A stretch of 64,000 nucleotides of DNA from a virus. Below are positions 24,404 to 32,422 of the stretch, piece by piece. The stretch spans positions 124,001 through 188,000 of IMG/VR virus record IMGVR_UViG_3300020469_000008; one strand, 5' to 3'. The notes beneath the pieces were generated by a model. The model ran no database searches, was not told the origin of the DNA, and saw only the letters and a list, made by a program, of their open reading frames with translations. How positions within the stretch are numbered: the stretch's first letter is position 1; the number at the start of each line of letters is the position of its first letter. Made by a program: the position numbers and the translations under genes.

Positions 24404-25035
24404 TGAAAATAACAAGAAAACAATTGCGTCAACTGATGCTTAGAGAATTTAAATTTACCGGCAATAACTTTGTTGATGACCTAGATTTGTTAGGTGGAGG
24501 ACCTCCTCCTGCAGAGTCTCAAGAACCTAGTGGCGGTGGCGGTGGCGGAAGAATTCATCAACTGGTGCGTATTGATTTTGAACCGGGTAATGAGTTTAAT
24601 CCTAGTTCATATAATAAAGTAGCTATTGATGTTAGCGCCGGTTCGACTTTTTCTAAGATGCGTGAGATTTATAATTTATTTTCTGATAACACAAAGAACA
24701 AGCTTTACCAGATGTTTCCAGGTGGTATCGATCCAGAAGACGGATATGTAGATGCCGATGGAGACTTTATCTTTGATCAAGATAAAATATGGGATTTTCG
24801 AAGCGAGTATTATAATTTGTTAAACACTATGGATGATGCGCTTCCAGAAGGGAGTGATTACGAGTATTTTACTATTTTTCATCCAAGTTACGCTAGTCAT
24901 GGTAGAAATTTTGCTGGTGCTAATGAGTTGGAAGCTATAGACTTATATCGAAGGGTGACGGGTTATACACCTGATGAGGACTTGCTTGGCGAGTATGAGA
25001 TTATTATGCACAGCGCTAGTTCGTTGTTTGGGTGA
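24403..25035 (+). CDS. Leader-bearing cargo protein with Gly-rich linker
   Basis: 210 residues; the ATG overlaps the previous TAA. Leader MKITRKQLRQLMLREFKFTG, cleavage-like L-R-E, then linker GGGPPPAESQEPSGGGGGG. The body has VAIDVSAGSTFSKMREIYNLF and an acidic Tyr-rich C-terminal half. No enzyme motif. Its leader and linker are close to those of the gene before, but the bodies do not align by eye. Confidence 0.7.
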   Translation: MKITRKQLRQLMLREFKFTGNNFVDDLDLLGGGPPPAESQEPSGGGGGGRIHQLVRIDFEPGNEFNPSSYNKVAIDVSAGSTFSKMREIYNLFSDNTKNKLYQMFPGGIDPEDGYVDADGDFIFDQDKIWDFRSEYYNLLNTMDDALPEGSDYEYFTIFHPSYASHGRNFAGANELEAIDLYRRVTGYTPDEDLLGEYEIIMHSASSLFG

Positions 25036-25040
25036 AATAA

Positions 25041-25589
25041 ATGAAAATTACAAAAAAACAATTAAGACAATTAATAAGCGAAGCCGTTTCTCAAAATCAT
25101 CGACGACAGGAAGCGTTGTATGCTGTAGTATATACGTCTGGTTATCTTGATGCGTCTGATACAGCGATTGGTAATATCCTTAGAAATTACAAGGAGCTTT
25201 CCGGTCGTACTGATAGTTGGGTGCCTCTCGATGAAGCATTCGGCAACTTGAATGCTGTTATGATTGGTGGCGCTTCTGCGATAAAGAGAGAAAACCCGGG
25301 ACTCGATCTTACAGAGGAATTAGTTATTCTTCGAGAGGGCCAGGCTGCTGGCCAGGCAGATTTTCGAGAGAGCCCGTATAAATACATTGAACAAGTAGCT
25401 ACTCTTGTTAACGTGCAAACGCCAGTAGGTATGAGTGCTGCTGAAGGTTTAGGAATCTTTGGGGTTGCAGGAGGAGGTGTTTTACTTAGAGACACTGCCA
25501 TTGGGGACGTACAACTCTTGCTTAATTTAATGAATAATGATAATATTTTAAGTTGGTTAGATGAGTTAGAAAGCATGCAGTCCATCTAA
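25041..25589 (+). CDS. Leader-bearing cargo protein
   Basis: 182 residues. Leader MKITKKQLRQLISEAVSQN (I-S-E). The body is helical, with YTSGYLDASDTAIGNILRNYKEL and a Gly/Ala-rich turn (AAEGLGIFGVAGGGVLL) that might be membrane-active. Base composition is somewhat richer in G/C than neighbours. No family recognised. Confidence 0.68.
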   Translation: MKITKKQLRQLISEAVSQNHRRQEALYAVVYTSGYLDASDTAIGNILRNYKELSGRTDSWVPLDEAFGNLNAVMIGGASAIKRENPGLDLTEELVILREGQAAGQADFRESPYKYIEQVATLVNVQTPVGMSAAEGLGIFGVAGGGVLLRDTAIGDVQLLLNLMNNDNILSWLDELESMQSI

Positions 25590-25605
25590 TACATGAGGTT
25601 AAAAA

Positions 25606-26373
25606 ATGAAAATAACAAGAAGACAATTAAGAAAACTTATAAACGAAGTCATGGTAGGCTATCCTGATGAGCGTGCACCATTCGATGCAACTGCTGCATT
25701 AAAAAGCGCGAAAAAGAAAATCTCAAAAGAGCCAGCGCTATCAGACATGTTTGATGACGATGACGATTACGACCAAAAAAGACAAGCTTATGCCTTAGGA
25801 TCAATGACTACAGATCTCACAGATGATGAAGAACTTGCTGCAGATATGGCGTCTGATGTCATTAGGGATACTGTTGACCCGGATGAATACGAAACATCCT
25901 ACAATTACAACCCTTTTGATGCGGTTCCTGGTTCTGAAGAGCTAGATCCGGATCAGCGTTTTTTCCATGAGGTAGACGATTATCAACCAATTGAGCAAGC
26001 GCTTCAAGGAACTGTCAAAGACATTATACCTGAATTGCAGATATCGAGGTTTGAAAAAAATAAAAGAGCATCTCAGGACAAGACAACTTATTACACACCG
26101 GATAAAAAATTCCAAATTTTAATGTCATTTCGTCCTGCTTACGAAGACATAGAAGATGGTGTTGATTACAGTACACCACCACAATATACAGTTGAAGTTA
26201 GAAAGTATATGCCTAAAGTCCAAAGATATGAGATGTATTCACCTGGTCCTGGTAGCTTTGACAAGTTTCGTGATGGAACTAAAGCCTTCTTTTCCACTAC
26301 CTCGACGACTGCTAGATTTGTACAGGTGTTAGATCACCTAAGAAGGTATCTTGAGGAGTTAAAATCATTATGA
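25606..26373 (+). CDS. Leader-bearing cargo protein, acidic
   Basis: 255 residues with GAGGT upstream. Leader MKITRRQLRKLINEVMVG (I-N-E), the exact consensus. The body has an acidic region (DMFDDDDDYDQKRQAYALGSM) and a more ordered C-terminal part (YYTPDKKFQILMSFRPAYEDI, QYTVEVRKYMPKVQRYEMYS). The motif D.D.KRQAYALGSM recurs in related form in the next two genes (QRQGYELASLM; QARSFAQALGSM), so these three share ancestry beyond the leader. Confidence 0.7.
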   Translation: MKITRRQLRKLINEVMVGYPDERAPFDATAALKSAKKKISKEPALSDMFDDDDDYDQKRQAYALGSMTTDLTDDEELAADMASDVIRDTVDPDEYETSYNYNPFDAVPGSEELDPDQRFFHEVDDYQPIEQALQGTVKDIIPELQISRFEKNKRASQDKTTYYTPDKKFQILMSFRPAYEDIEDGVDYSTPPQYTVEVRKYMPKVQRYEMYSPGPGSFDKFRDGTKAFFSTTSTTARFVQVLDHLRRYLEELKSL

Positions 26374-27023
26374 AAATAACAAGAAGACAGTTAAGAAAAC
26401 TCATCAATGAAATGAGAATTGACACTAAAAATCCATTGGACTTTGTACCTGACGGGCCAATGAAGGACAATGTAATGGATCTAATAAACGATCCGGATAA
26501 AGACGTACAGCGCCAGGGGTATGAGCTAGCTTCTTTAATGCAAGAACCAATAGAGCTTGATGCTGGTGGTGGACAAAAGTACGAAGATATTGGCTACGAA
26601 GGCGAAGATTATTTAAAAGACCTCCGCGCGGGACTATTAAATCGTGAGCAAGTGATCAGTATTTTAGATAATCTATTCGACAAAAATAAAGACTTTGAAG
26701 TACTTTCCTTTCGAGAGGGAGCCGCCCCTTCTGGAAAATTTTCGGGTCAGTACAGGGAAGTATTAAGTGATGACTTTAGTAATCGTGCTGAACGCATAAA
26801 CATTAGTGTAGGTAGTCCGGGTAACAAGCCCGATTATGAAACAGGCGAATTTAGATCAGGGAAATCATTAACTTGGATAAATATTGAACAAGGACTTTAT
26901 TATGACTTTGTTGCAGCAATACGTGTTTCAGATCATGACGATGACAGCAAAGGTCACAAATTAAGAGACGTAATTAGCGCATACATGCTTGCAGTCAATA
27001 TCGTGAGTAAGCATTTAAAATGA
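26370..27023 (+). CDS. Leader-bearing cargo protein
   Basis: 217 residues, ATGA overlap with the gene before. Leader MKITRRQLRKLINEMRI (I-N-E). Residues 40-60 (DPDKDVQRQGYELASLMQE) align with the neighbours' (K)RQAYALGSM segment. The C-terminal half contains KSLTWINIEQGLYYDFVAAIR. Probable packaged protein; activity unknown. Confidence 0.7.
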   Translation: MKITRRQLRKLINEMRIDTKNPLDFVPDGPMKDNVMDLINDPDKDVQRQGYELASLMQEPIELDAGGGQKYEDIGYEGEDYLKDLRAGLLNREQVISILDNLFDKNKDFEVLSFREGAAPSGKFSGQYREVLSDDFSNRAERINISVGSPGNKPDYETGEFRSGKSLTWINIEQGLYYDFVAAIRVSDHDDDSKGHKLRDVISAYMLAVNIVSKHLK

Positions 27024-27073
27024 AAATAACAAGAATATATAGAAATCCAATGGCAGCAATTCGGAGTTTTTAA
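27020..27073 (+). pseudogene. Deletion remnant of a leader gene (17 codons)
   Basis: The ORF reads MKITRIYRNPMAAIRSF and tiles exactly between its neighbours (ATGA and TAATG junctions). Its first five codons equal the shared leader start. Its last 13 codons including stop match the 3' end of the leader gene at 29477-29956 (31 of 39 bases by hand count). This is best read as the fused start and end of a leader gene whose middle has been deleted. Confidence 0.75.
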
Positions 27074-27777
27074 TGAAAATAACAAGAAGACAATTAAGAA
27101 AATTAATAAGTGAGGCAATCAAACGTGTTCCTGTATTTGAACCTGTGTCGCGTGAAGAAGTTCGCAGTAAGCTAGCTCAAAAACGCGCACAGAGCCGAAG
27201 TGCTGCAGACATCGATCCAGCTATGTTAAGTAAGATTGGCGAGATGGAAGCCTTGGGAGACGCTGAATCTAACCAGGCGCGGTCCTTTGCGCAAGCACTA
27301 GGGTCGATGGCACCGGCAGAAGACGTCACCGATCAACAAGAAGATGAGTATGCTGATAAGATGCTCACGCAGCATATGGGATATTATCTTGGGCCAGGCG
27401 TGAAAAAAACAGAAACGCGACTTCTAAACAAAATGGCAAAAAGATTAAAAAGCTATAGGAAGGCTGGAAGCCCTATTGAGGTTTGGATCTCTGAAGGAGT
27501 TAACTACCCTAGAACTGCAATAATTCCACGTGAACCTGAAAGAGAAACAGTAGATAGTTTATTAAAAGCTTTAAAAAATCAAGTCTATTATATTCATAGT
27601 TATGGTTATGGCGATGCCCGAGATTACCTTGAACCCTTTTTTGATAATCAAATAGATGAATATGAAGAATTCTTGGACCAATTAAAGATTGGTGGTAGTC
27701 AACCGCCTGATTACTATGTTTTTGCAGCGTTGGTTTATTTTGTTGGTAAAGATAAAATCGTTATTAAAAGTATGTGA
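27073..27777 (+). CDS. Leader-bearing cargo protein
   Basis: 234 residues. Leader MKITRRQLRKLISEAIKR (I-S-E). Next comes a charged helical part with SRSAADIDPAMLSKIGEME, the shared QARSFAQALGSM segment, and a folded C-terminal half (SPIEVWISEGVNYPRTAIIPREP). Last of a run of leader genes before the tmRNA. Function unknown. Confidence 0.7.
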   Translation: MKITRRQLRKLISEAIKRVPVFEPVSREEVRSKLAQKRAQSRSAADIDPAMLSKIGEMEALGDAESNQARSFAQALGSMAPAEDVTDQQEDEYADKMLTQHMGYYLGPGVKKTETRLLNKMAKRLKSYRKAGSPIEVWISEGVNYPRTAIIPREPERETVDSLLKALKNQVYYIHSYGYGDARDYLEPFFDNQIDEYEEFLDQLKIGGSQPPDYYVFAALVYFVGKDKIVIKSM

Positions 27778-27785
27778 AACTAAGA

Positions 27786-27814
27786 ATGAAAATAATAACT
27801 CTTCTCGATATAAT
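27786..27814 (+). promoter_or_regulatory. Promoter for the tmRNA gene
   Basis: ATGAAA (27786-27791), 17-bp spacer and TATAAT (27809-27814), placing the start of transcription close to the mature 5' end at 27825. The -35 fits both the host-type and phage-type motifs at 4 of 6. Confidence 0.55.
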
Positions 27815-27824
27815 ATATAGGTAA

Positions 27825-28161
27825 GGGCCCGTAATGGTTTCGACGGGGTAGAATCAAGGGGAGAGTGCAAGTAGGGAAGATACGCCCTTAACAGTTCAAA
27901 CATAATAGTTGCAAACAATAACAACTTTTACGACGTAGCTTTAGCTGCATAATCGTGGTGGTCGTCTCAAACCATCTAACCAAGAGAGGCTTTAGCAGTT
28001 GGAACTGCCGAGAAATAAAATGACAACAGTCCTCACTCGGTCACGGAGAGGCGAACAATACAGTGACTATCCTGTTAATCGGAGAAATGATTAGATAAGC
28101 TTGTGAATGACTCAAACTAAGACTATTGCGGACAGGGGTTCGACTCCCCTCGGGTCCACCA
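27825..28161 (+). ncRNA. ssrA: Phage-encoded tmRNA
   Basis: The tRNA-like ends pair: GGGCCCG (27825-27831) with CGGGTCC (28151-28157), then ACCA encoded in the DNA. GGTTTCGACGGGG near the 5' end and the T-arm GGGGTTCGACTCCCC near the 3' end are diagnostic. The resume region ATAGTTGCA leads into a tag ORF at 27911-27952 encoding ANNNNFYDVALAA, whose ALAA end is a protease degron. It rescues stalled ribosomes and tags the products. One-piece form; no permutation. Confidence 0.95.
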
Positions 28162-28175
28162 CTTTAGGATGTATT

Positions 28176-28436
28176 ATGGCAGACAAAAATGATAAATGGG
28201 AAGATAACGTAGGTGGGTTTAGAATAATTAACGGTAAGAAAGTTTCTTTCTATGTTGATCGAGAGTGTATACTTTGTTCAGTGTGTGAAGAGGTTGCACC
28301 TAACAATTTTAAAATGAATGACAATGATGATCATGATATATGTTACAAACAACCAGAAAACGAAGAGGAACTCGAAGAATGTTATGAGGCCTTAGATTCG
28401 TGTCCGGTAGAGGCTATTGGCGATGATGACATTTAA
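28176..28436 (+). CDS. Single-cluster 4Fe-4S ferredoxin
   Basis: 86 residues; the start at 28176 follows TTAGGA. Cys31-x2-Cys34-x2-Cys37 and Cys76-Pro give the four ligands of one 4Fe-4S cluster, with the usual CPVEAI ending. The protein is acidic. It would carry electrons to a reductase or desaturase, perhaps altering host redox metabolism during infection. It is followed by a clear terminator. Confidence 0.9.
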   Translation: MADKNDKWEDNVGGFRIINGKKVSFYVDRECILCSVCEEVAPNNFKMNDNDDHDICYKQPENEEELEECYEALDSCPVEAIGDDDI

Positions 28437-28452
28437 TTTTTTCTTCACAGAT

Positions 28453-28496
28453 AACTCCTGCTAAATTTGATATATATTTATAGCAGGAGTTTTTTT
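28453..28496 (+). terminator. Terminator whose stem holds the next gene's ribosome site
   Basis: Perfect 11-bp stem AACTCCTGCTA (28453-28463) and TAGCAGGAGTT (28481-28491), 17-nt loop, run of T to 28496. The 3' arm contains AGGAG, the only good Shine-Dalgarno for the GTG start at 28497. Confidence 0.85.
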
Positions 28497-28928
28497 GTGT
28501 CTGGAATTGAATTCAAACAAGGTGATCAAGTTATTGTTGATAATTTTCTTGAACAAGGTGATAGGTTTAAACTTATAGCAAGTAATGTTTGTCAGGTTCT
28601 GGCAGTGGGTAAGTATGATTTAATAGTTAAGTCACATGAATCTTCTTACTATCCTCGAATATTTACAGTATCTAAGTTGGTGTGCAGAAGAATCTCAAAA
28701 AGCAAGTCAAAAGTCCAGGTTGACGTGACACTTCCAAAAATCAACGATTTAGTTGCAGGAATCACATCTGACTTGGGGAATAAAAATCAAGAAATGCATG
28801 TTGGTGTGTTAGAAGAAATTAGACACAACAACACTTCTTCAAAAACTGCAGTAGTTAGGGAAGGAAATAAACGCACAAACATATCCTTATCTAGTTTAAT
28901 TGTTTTGGAGCAAAAGAATGAAAAGTAA
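28497..28928 (+). CDS. SH3/KOW-like protein
   Basis: 143 residues from GTG, chosen because CAGGAG precedes it. The sequence has two similar beta-rich halves: EFKQGDQVIVDNFLEQGDRF and LPKINDLVAGITSDLG... VGVLEEIRHN. The GD-x-V start is the hallmark of the small barrel family enriched in this genome. Function unknown; its ribosome site is inside the preceding terminator hairpin. Confidence 0.6.
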   Translation: MSGIEFKQGDQVIVDNFLEQGDRFKLIASNVCQVLAVGKYDLIVKSHESSYYPRIFTVSKLVCRRISKSKSKVQVDVTLPKINDLVAGITSDLGNKNQEMHVGVLEEIRHNNTSSKTAVVREGNKRTNISLSSLIVLEQKNEK

Positions 28929-29475
28929 AAAACTTTTATCAGAAGGTTTAAAGTACCACGTAGAAAATAATGTACCGCTTAATGAAAGCATTTACAGGCC
29001 TGGTTCTAAATCTTTTTTCGCTATGATCAACGAGGCAAGAACTGCATATGAAAATGGAGATCTCGCGTTAAACGAAGATGATTTCGATTTAATTAAAACA
29101 GATATAGGTCAATTGGCTGAGTACAAAGGAATGGTTGTTGCTTTAGACTTTCCAATATTAGAGATGTATACTCTTGACGAAGCAGAGTATCAAGGTAGAA
29201 AAGTTAAGCTTAACAAACCAAAAAGAAACAGTGGTAAAGGGGGTGGAAAATACGTTGTATACGTTAAGAACCCAAAAACCAAAAAGGTTAAGAAGCTGAC
29301 TTTTGGTTCTCGTGAAATGAGCGTTAAGCTTAAGGACCCTAAGCGCAGAAAATCTTTTGTTGCACGGCATAAATGCAAAGAGACAAAAGACAAGATGTCA
29401 AAAAGATATTGGGCATGTCGCATTGGCAGATATCCCCACCTTTTTGGTGGAAAGACTAGGTATACGTGGTGGTAA
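28918..29475 (+). CDS. Conserved virion-type protein with basic C-terminus
   Basis: 185 residues from ATG 28918 (GGAG upstream). The start MKSKKLLSEGLKYHVENNVPLNES has two I/L-x-E sites (L-S-E, L-N-E). A folded middle (DIGQLAEYKGMVVALDFPI) leads to a basic C-terminal module KNPKTKKVKKLTFGSREMSV and FVARHKCKETKDKMSKRYWA, ending YTWW. This C-terminal pattern recurs widely in marine T4-like phage structural proteins as I recall. Likely a processed head protein. Confidence 0.7.
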   Translation: MKSKKLLSEGLKYHVENNVPLNESIYRPGSKSFFAMINEARTAYENGDLALNEDDFDLIKTDIGQLAEYKGMVVALDFPILEMYTLDEAEYQGRKVKLNKPKRNSGKGGGKYVVYVKNPKTKKVKKLTFGSREMSVKLKDPKRRKSFVARHKCKETKDKMSKRYWACRIGRYPHLFGGKTRYTWW

Positions 29476-29476
29476 C

Positions 29477-29956
29477 ATGAAAATAACAAGAAGACGATTA
29501 AGGAAGATGCTATTAAAAGAGTTTAGAGAAGATGGACGCTATGATGACTTTAACTTCGGCGCCGGCGTAGGCGGTGGCCAATTACCTCCAGTTAAGCCGC
29601 CTAGAAGAGGCGGCGGTGGAGGTGGTGGCGAGGAACCTAGAGACTACCGTGGTAGAAGTAATGATCCTTGCGGTTTTGGTAATCCGAAGGGTGACTACTA
29701 TTATGACTTAGTATTTAATTCTTTTGGTGTTTGGCTTGAATCTAATATGAGTGAAGGAAGTGCTAACGAGTATGATAACTATTTAGATTACTTAAAAAGT
29801 ATTGATTCTGAATTTACTATGGATTTACTTTCTGATAGATATATGGAGTTTTTTGAATTGCTTATGACAGCAATTGCTGAGTATGCATGTAAAAATAACA
29901 TTAGAGATATTGAATCCATATATAGAAACCCGATGTCCGCAATTTTAAATTTTTAA
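29477..29956 (+). CDS. Leader-bearing cargo protein with Gly-rich linker
   Basis: 159 residues; the start at 29477 follows the previous stop by one base. Leader MKITRRRLRKMLLKEFREDG (L-K-E), linker GVGGGQLPPVKPPRRGGGGG, then a helical body (YYDLVFNSFGVWLESNMSEG) ending IYRNPMSAILNF. The leader-linker part resembles the genes at 23834 and 24403; the 3' end is repeated in the 17-codon remnant at 27020. Activity unknown. Confidence 0.72.
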   Translation: MKITRRRLRKMLLKEFREDGRYDDFNFGAGVGGGQLPPVKPPRRGGGGGGGEEPRDYRGRSNDPCGFGNPKGDYYYDLVFNSFGVWLESNMSEGSANEYDNYLDYLKSIDSEFTMDLLSDRYMEFFELLMTAIAEYACKNNIRDIESIYRNPMSAILNF

Positions 29957-29962
29957 AAATAT

Positions 29963-29992
29963 TTGTAAATTTACAAAAACCATCTTTACTAT
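29963..29992 (+). promoter_or_regulatory. Candidate promoter with 14-bp palindrome
   Basis: TTGTAAATTTACAA (29963-29976) is a perfect palindrome. Its first half is a TTGTAA -35-like hexamer, with TACTAT 18 bp downstream (29987-29992) before the Nudix gene. It may be an operator overlapping a promoter. Confidence 0.4.
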
Positions 29993-30003
29993 TTAGGTGT
30001 CCC

Positions 30004-30453
30004 ATGAATAATAGAACAAACATAACTGCATCCGGAATTATAGTATTTAGAAATAAAAATAATCACCCAGAGATATTAGGATTAGTAGCGCTACCTAAAC
30101 ATAGAAAAAGAAGTAAAGGTAAGTATGACGTACCTAAAGGTAGAATTGATGATGGTGAAACACCAATCCAAGCTGCATACCGGGAATGTTATGAAGAGTG
30201 TGGTTTAGAACCTAAAATTATAAACATAAATGATCCTGTAATACATGGACCATTATGTTTATGGCTTGGGGAAGTGAATCCTGATGATGATGTTGAATTA
30301 ACTGCAAATCCTTATACCGGTGAATATGAGCATGAAGGCTACGAGTGGTTGACAGTAAAAAACATGAAAAGTAATTGTCTGAATTATCTTAGGCCTTTTA
30401 TAACAGAAACAGAAAAAGATATATGGGAACATTTTAAAATCTGGAGAAAATGA
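30004..30453 (+). CDS. Nudix hydrolase
   Basis: 149 residues. The Nudix box is complete at residues 46-68: Gly46, Glu52, Arg60-Glu61, Glu64-Glu65 and Gly67, within KGRIDDGETPIQAAYRECYE. The family hydrolyses nucleoside diphosphates linked to other moieties (for example NADH, ADP-ribose, capped RNA, dinucleoside polyphosphates). The substrate cannot be read. It overlaps the cysteine synthase-like gene (ATGATG). Confidence 0.9.
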   Translation: MNNRTNITASGIIVFRNKNNHPEILGLVALPKHRKRSKGKYDVPKGRIDDGETPIQAAYRECYEECGLEPKIININDPVIHGPLCLWLGEVNPDDDVELTANPYTGEYEHEGYEWLTVKNMKSNCLNYLRPFITETEKDIWEHFKIWRK

Positions 30454-31295
30454 TGCATGTGACAGGTGACACGCCTTTGATACCTATTGGAAACGGTTTA
30501 ATTTGGGCAAAATTAGAAACGCATAACAGAACCGGTTCAGTTAAAGATAGAATGATAAACTACATTATGAATATTGCATTGCAATATAACAATGTTAAAC
30601 CGGGTGTAACTACCATAGTAGAAGCCACTAGTGGTAATACAGGAATATCATTAGCGTCATATGCATCATCAATCGACTGTCCCTGTAAGATTATTATGCC
30701 ACGAAATATGTCTGCACAAAGAAAAGATATGATGCGAGCATTTGGTGCAGAAATAATTGAAACTCCCGACAACGATTTCTTAGGTGCTATTGACATAAGG
30801 AATAGTATGATCGAAGAAACAGATGTATTTTCACCTATGCAATTCTCGAACCCGTTAAATATTGACTGTCACTACAATATCACAGCACCTGAAATATATG
30901 AACAATGTGTTGATTTGATGTTAGACTGGCGAACTTTTGTTCACGGATCTGGTACGGGTGGAACAATGATGGGAGTTAAAAAATATATCGATTTCGCCGG
31001 CTTAAATATAAAATGTGTTCTGACTCAACCAAAAGAAGACAATCTTACACACGGCATACAGGGGATTAACGATGGAGCTGACTTTTTACTGGACCGGTCA
31101 CTGATGGATGCAACGATATCTGTAAAAACAGAAGATGCTATAAAACGGATGAAACAGTTTTGGCAAGAGACGGGAATACTGGTAGGTATTAGTAGTGGTG
31201 CTAATATTTTAGCTGCTGAAAATTACTTAAAAACATTCAATCCGTCTGGTATAATTATAACAGTGCTGTGCGATCGCGGCGAGAGATATTTATGA
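30450..31295 (+). CDS. Cysteine synthase-like PLP enzyme
   Basis: 281 residues. PLP lysine in TGSVKDR (Lys32), phosphate-binding TSGNTG (60-65), PRNMSAQRKDMMRAFGAEII, HGSGTGGTMMGV and ISSGAN near the end are all features of O-acetylserine sulfhydrylase (CysK/CysM). It is slightly shorter than the usual 300-320 residues. It would make cysteine from O-acetylserine and sulfide or a thiol, or a related product. Possible auxiliary metabolic gene; overlaps the following leader gene by four bases. Confidence 0.9.
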   Translation: MMHVTGDTPLIPIGNGLIWAKLETHNRTGSVKDRMINYIMNIALQYNNVKPGVTTIVEATSGNTGISLASYASSIDCPCKIIMPRNMSAQRKDMMRAFGAEIIETPDNDFLGAIDIRNSMIEETDVFSPMQFSNPLNIDCHYNITAPEIYEQCVDLMLDWRTFVHGSGTGGTMMGVKKYIDFAGLNIKCVLTQPKEDNLTHGIQGINDGADFLLDRSLMDATISVKTEDAIKRMKQFWQETGILVGISSGANILAAENYLKTFNPSGIIITVLCDRGERYL

Positions 31296-31942
31296 AACTA
31301 ACAAGAAGACAATTAAGAAAACTAATAAACGAAACAATCTTTGCAGGTGGGCCAACTGTTGACAGCCCTGACAAAAGCGTAGGGGTGACAGTTGACATGG
31401 GAAGACAAAACCCGCCGATATATCGACCCCAGAGTGACAGAGACGAAGAAATTAGAAGAACAGCAGATCCACGAATTGTCGATCTGTTAGATTCCGATTC
31501 TGAAGCGGACAAGCAAATGGCGAGGACATTAGCTAGCTCTATTGACGGGAAACCAGAGGCGTATGAGACTTTAACTCCGGAGGAGCGCGAAGCACAGGGT
31601 TTGTTTGATGAGTTTTACCCTGAAGATCCGTTTGACGAGCCACACGACATGTCAGGTGATATGGAAAGATCGTACGCTCCTGAGATACAACAGATAAGAA
31701 ATGCTATGAAGAAAAGAATCGAGGATGCTATGGACAAAGGTGCTAGTAGTTTTGACGATTTATATTCAGCTGCTTATACTACACCAGGTTATGATAACCT
31801 GAGAAGACATTTGATGAATTTACCTTTAAACCAAAGGCGGAACGCCAAAGGTGTTTATGGCGACAAACCCGAAGATGAATTAATGAACATGCCCGGTCAA
31901 TTAGTTGACATGTATCAGAAACATGATAGCGATCATTATTAA
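31292..31942 (+). CDS. Leader-bearing cargo protein
   Basis: 216 residues; the start at 31292 overlaps the PLP-enzyme stop (ATGA). Leader MKLTRRQLRKLINETIFAGG (I-N-E). The body contains DLLDSDSEADKQMARTLASSID, another version of the (K)RQAYALGSM-type segment seen in the genes at 25606-27777, plus a helical C-terminus. Function unknown. Confidence 0.7.
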   Translation: MKLTRRQLRKLINETIFAGGPTVDSPDKSVGVTVDMGRQNPPIYRPQSDRDEEIRRTADPRIVDLLDSDSEADKQMARTLASSIDGKPEAYETLTPEEREAQGLFDEFYPEDPFDEPHDMSGDMERSYAPEIQQIRNAMKKRIEDAMDKGASSFDDLYSAAYTTPGYDNLRRHLMNLPLNQRRNAKGVYGDKPEDELMNMPGQLVDMYQKHDSDHY

Positions 31943-31952
31943 AGAGGCTGAA

Positions 31953-32414
31953 GTGAAACTAACAAGAAGACAACTGATCGATCTAATAAACGAAGCAATA
32001 GATCCTGTTAGAGTAAAGACAGTAAAACCTGAGGATTATAATCCTCCCCAAGCTTTCAGCTCTGTCAGTTTAGGAAAGCCAAGGGAGCTTGAGACACCAG
32101 CCAAACGCGTTGGAAACTTTTTTGCCACGCGACTGCCTTACAAACCCCCGCGAGGTTATTCATCATTAAATAAAAGAAAATATTTTTACATGGTTCTTCC
32201 TGACGGTGAGGCTATTAATATTGATCATAGAGATATTAGGATTAACAATCAAAAATTAGTAAATGCATATTTAACGTTATTAAATCAGAAAGTTACACCT
32301 TTACCGATAGAAGATATACATCAACCCACAATTGAAGACGAACAAAATATTCAAAAAATGCGTTCCCAAATTGAGTTGGTTGTTAATGAATTTAAGGCGA
32401 CACATGATATTTAG
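31953..32414 (+). CDS. Leader-bearing cargo protein
   Basis: 153 residues from GTG with AGAGG upstream; the longer ATG reading frame lacks a ribosome site. Leader VKLTRRQLIDLINEAIDP (I-N-E). The body has FFATRLPYKPPRGYSSLNKR and a compact alpha/beta look (KYFYMVLPDGEAINIDHRDI). Function unknown. Confidence 0.68.
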   Translation: MKLTRRQLIDLINEAIDPVRVKTVKPEDYNPPQAFSSVSLGKPRELETPAKRVGNFFATRLPYKPPRGYSSLNKRKYFYMVLPDGEAINIDHRDIRINNQKLVNAYLTLLNQKVTPLPIEDIHQPTIEDEQNIQKMRSQIELVVNEFKATHDI

Positions 32415-32422
32415 ATGTTTGT

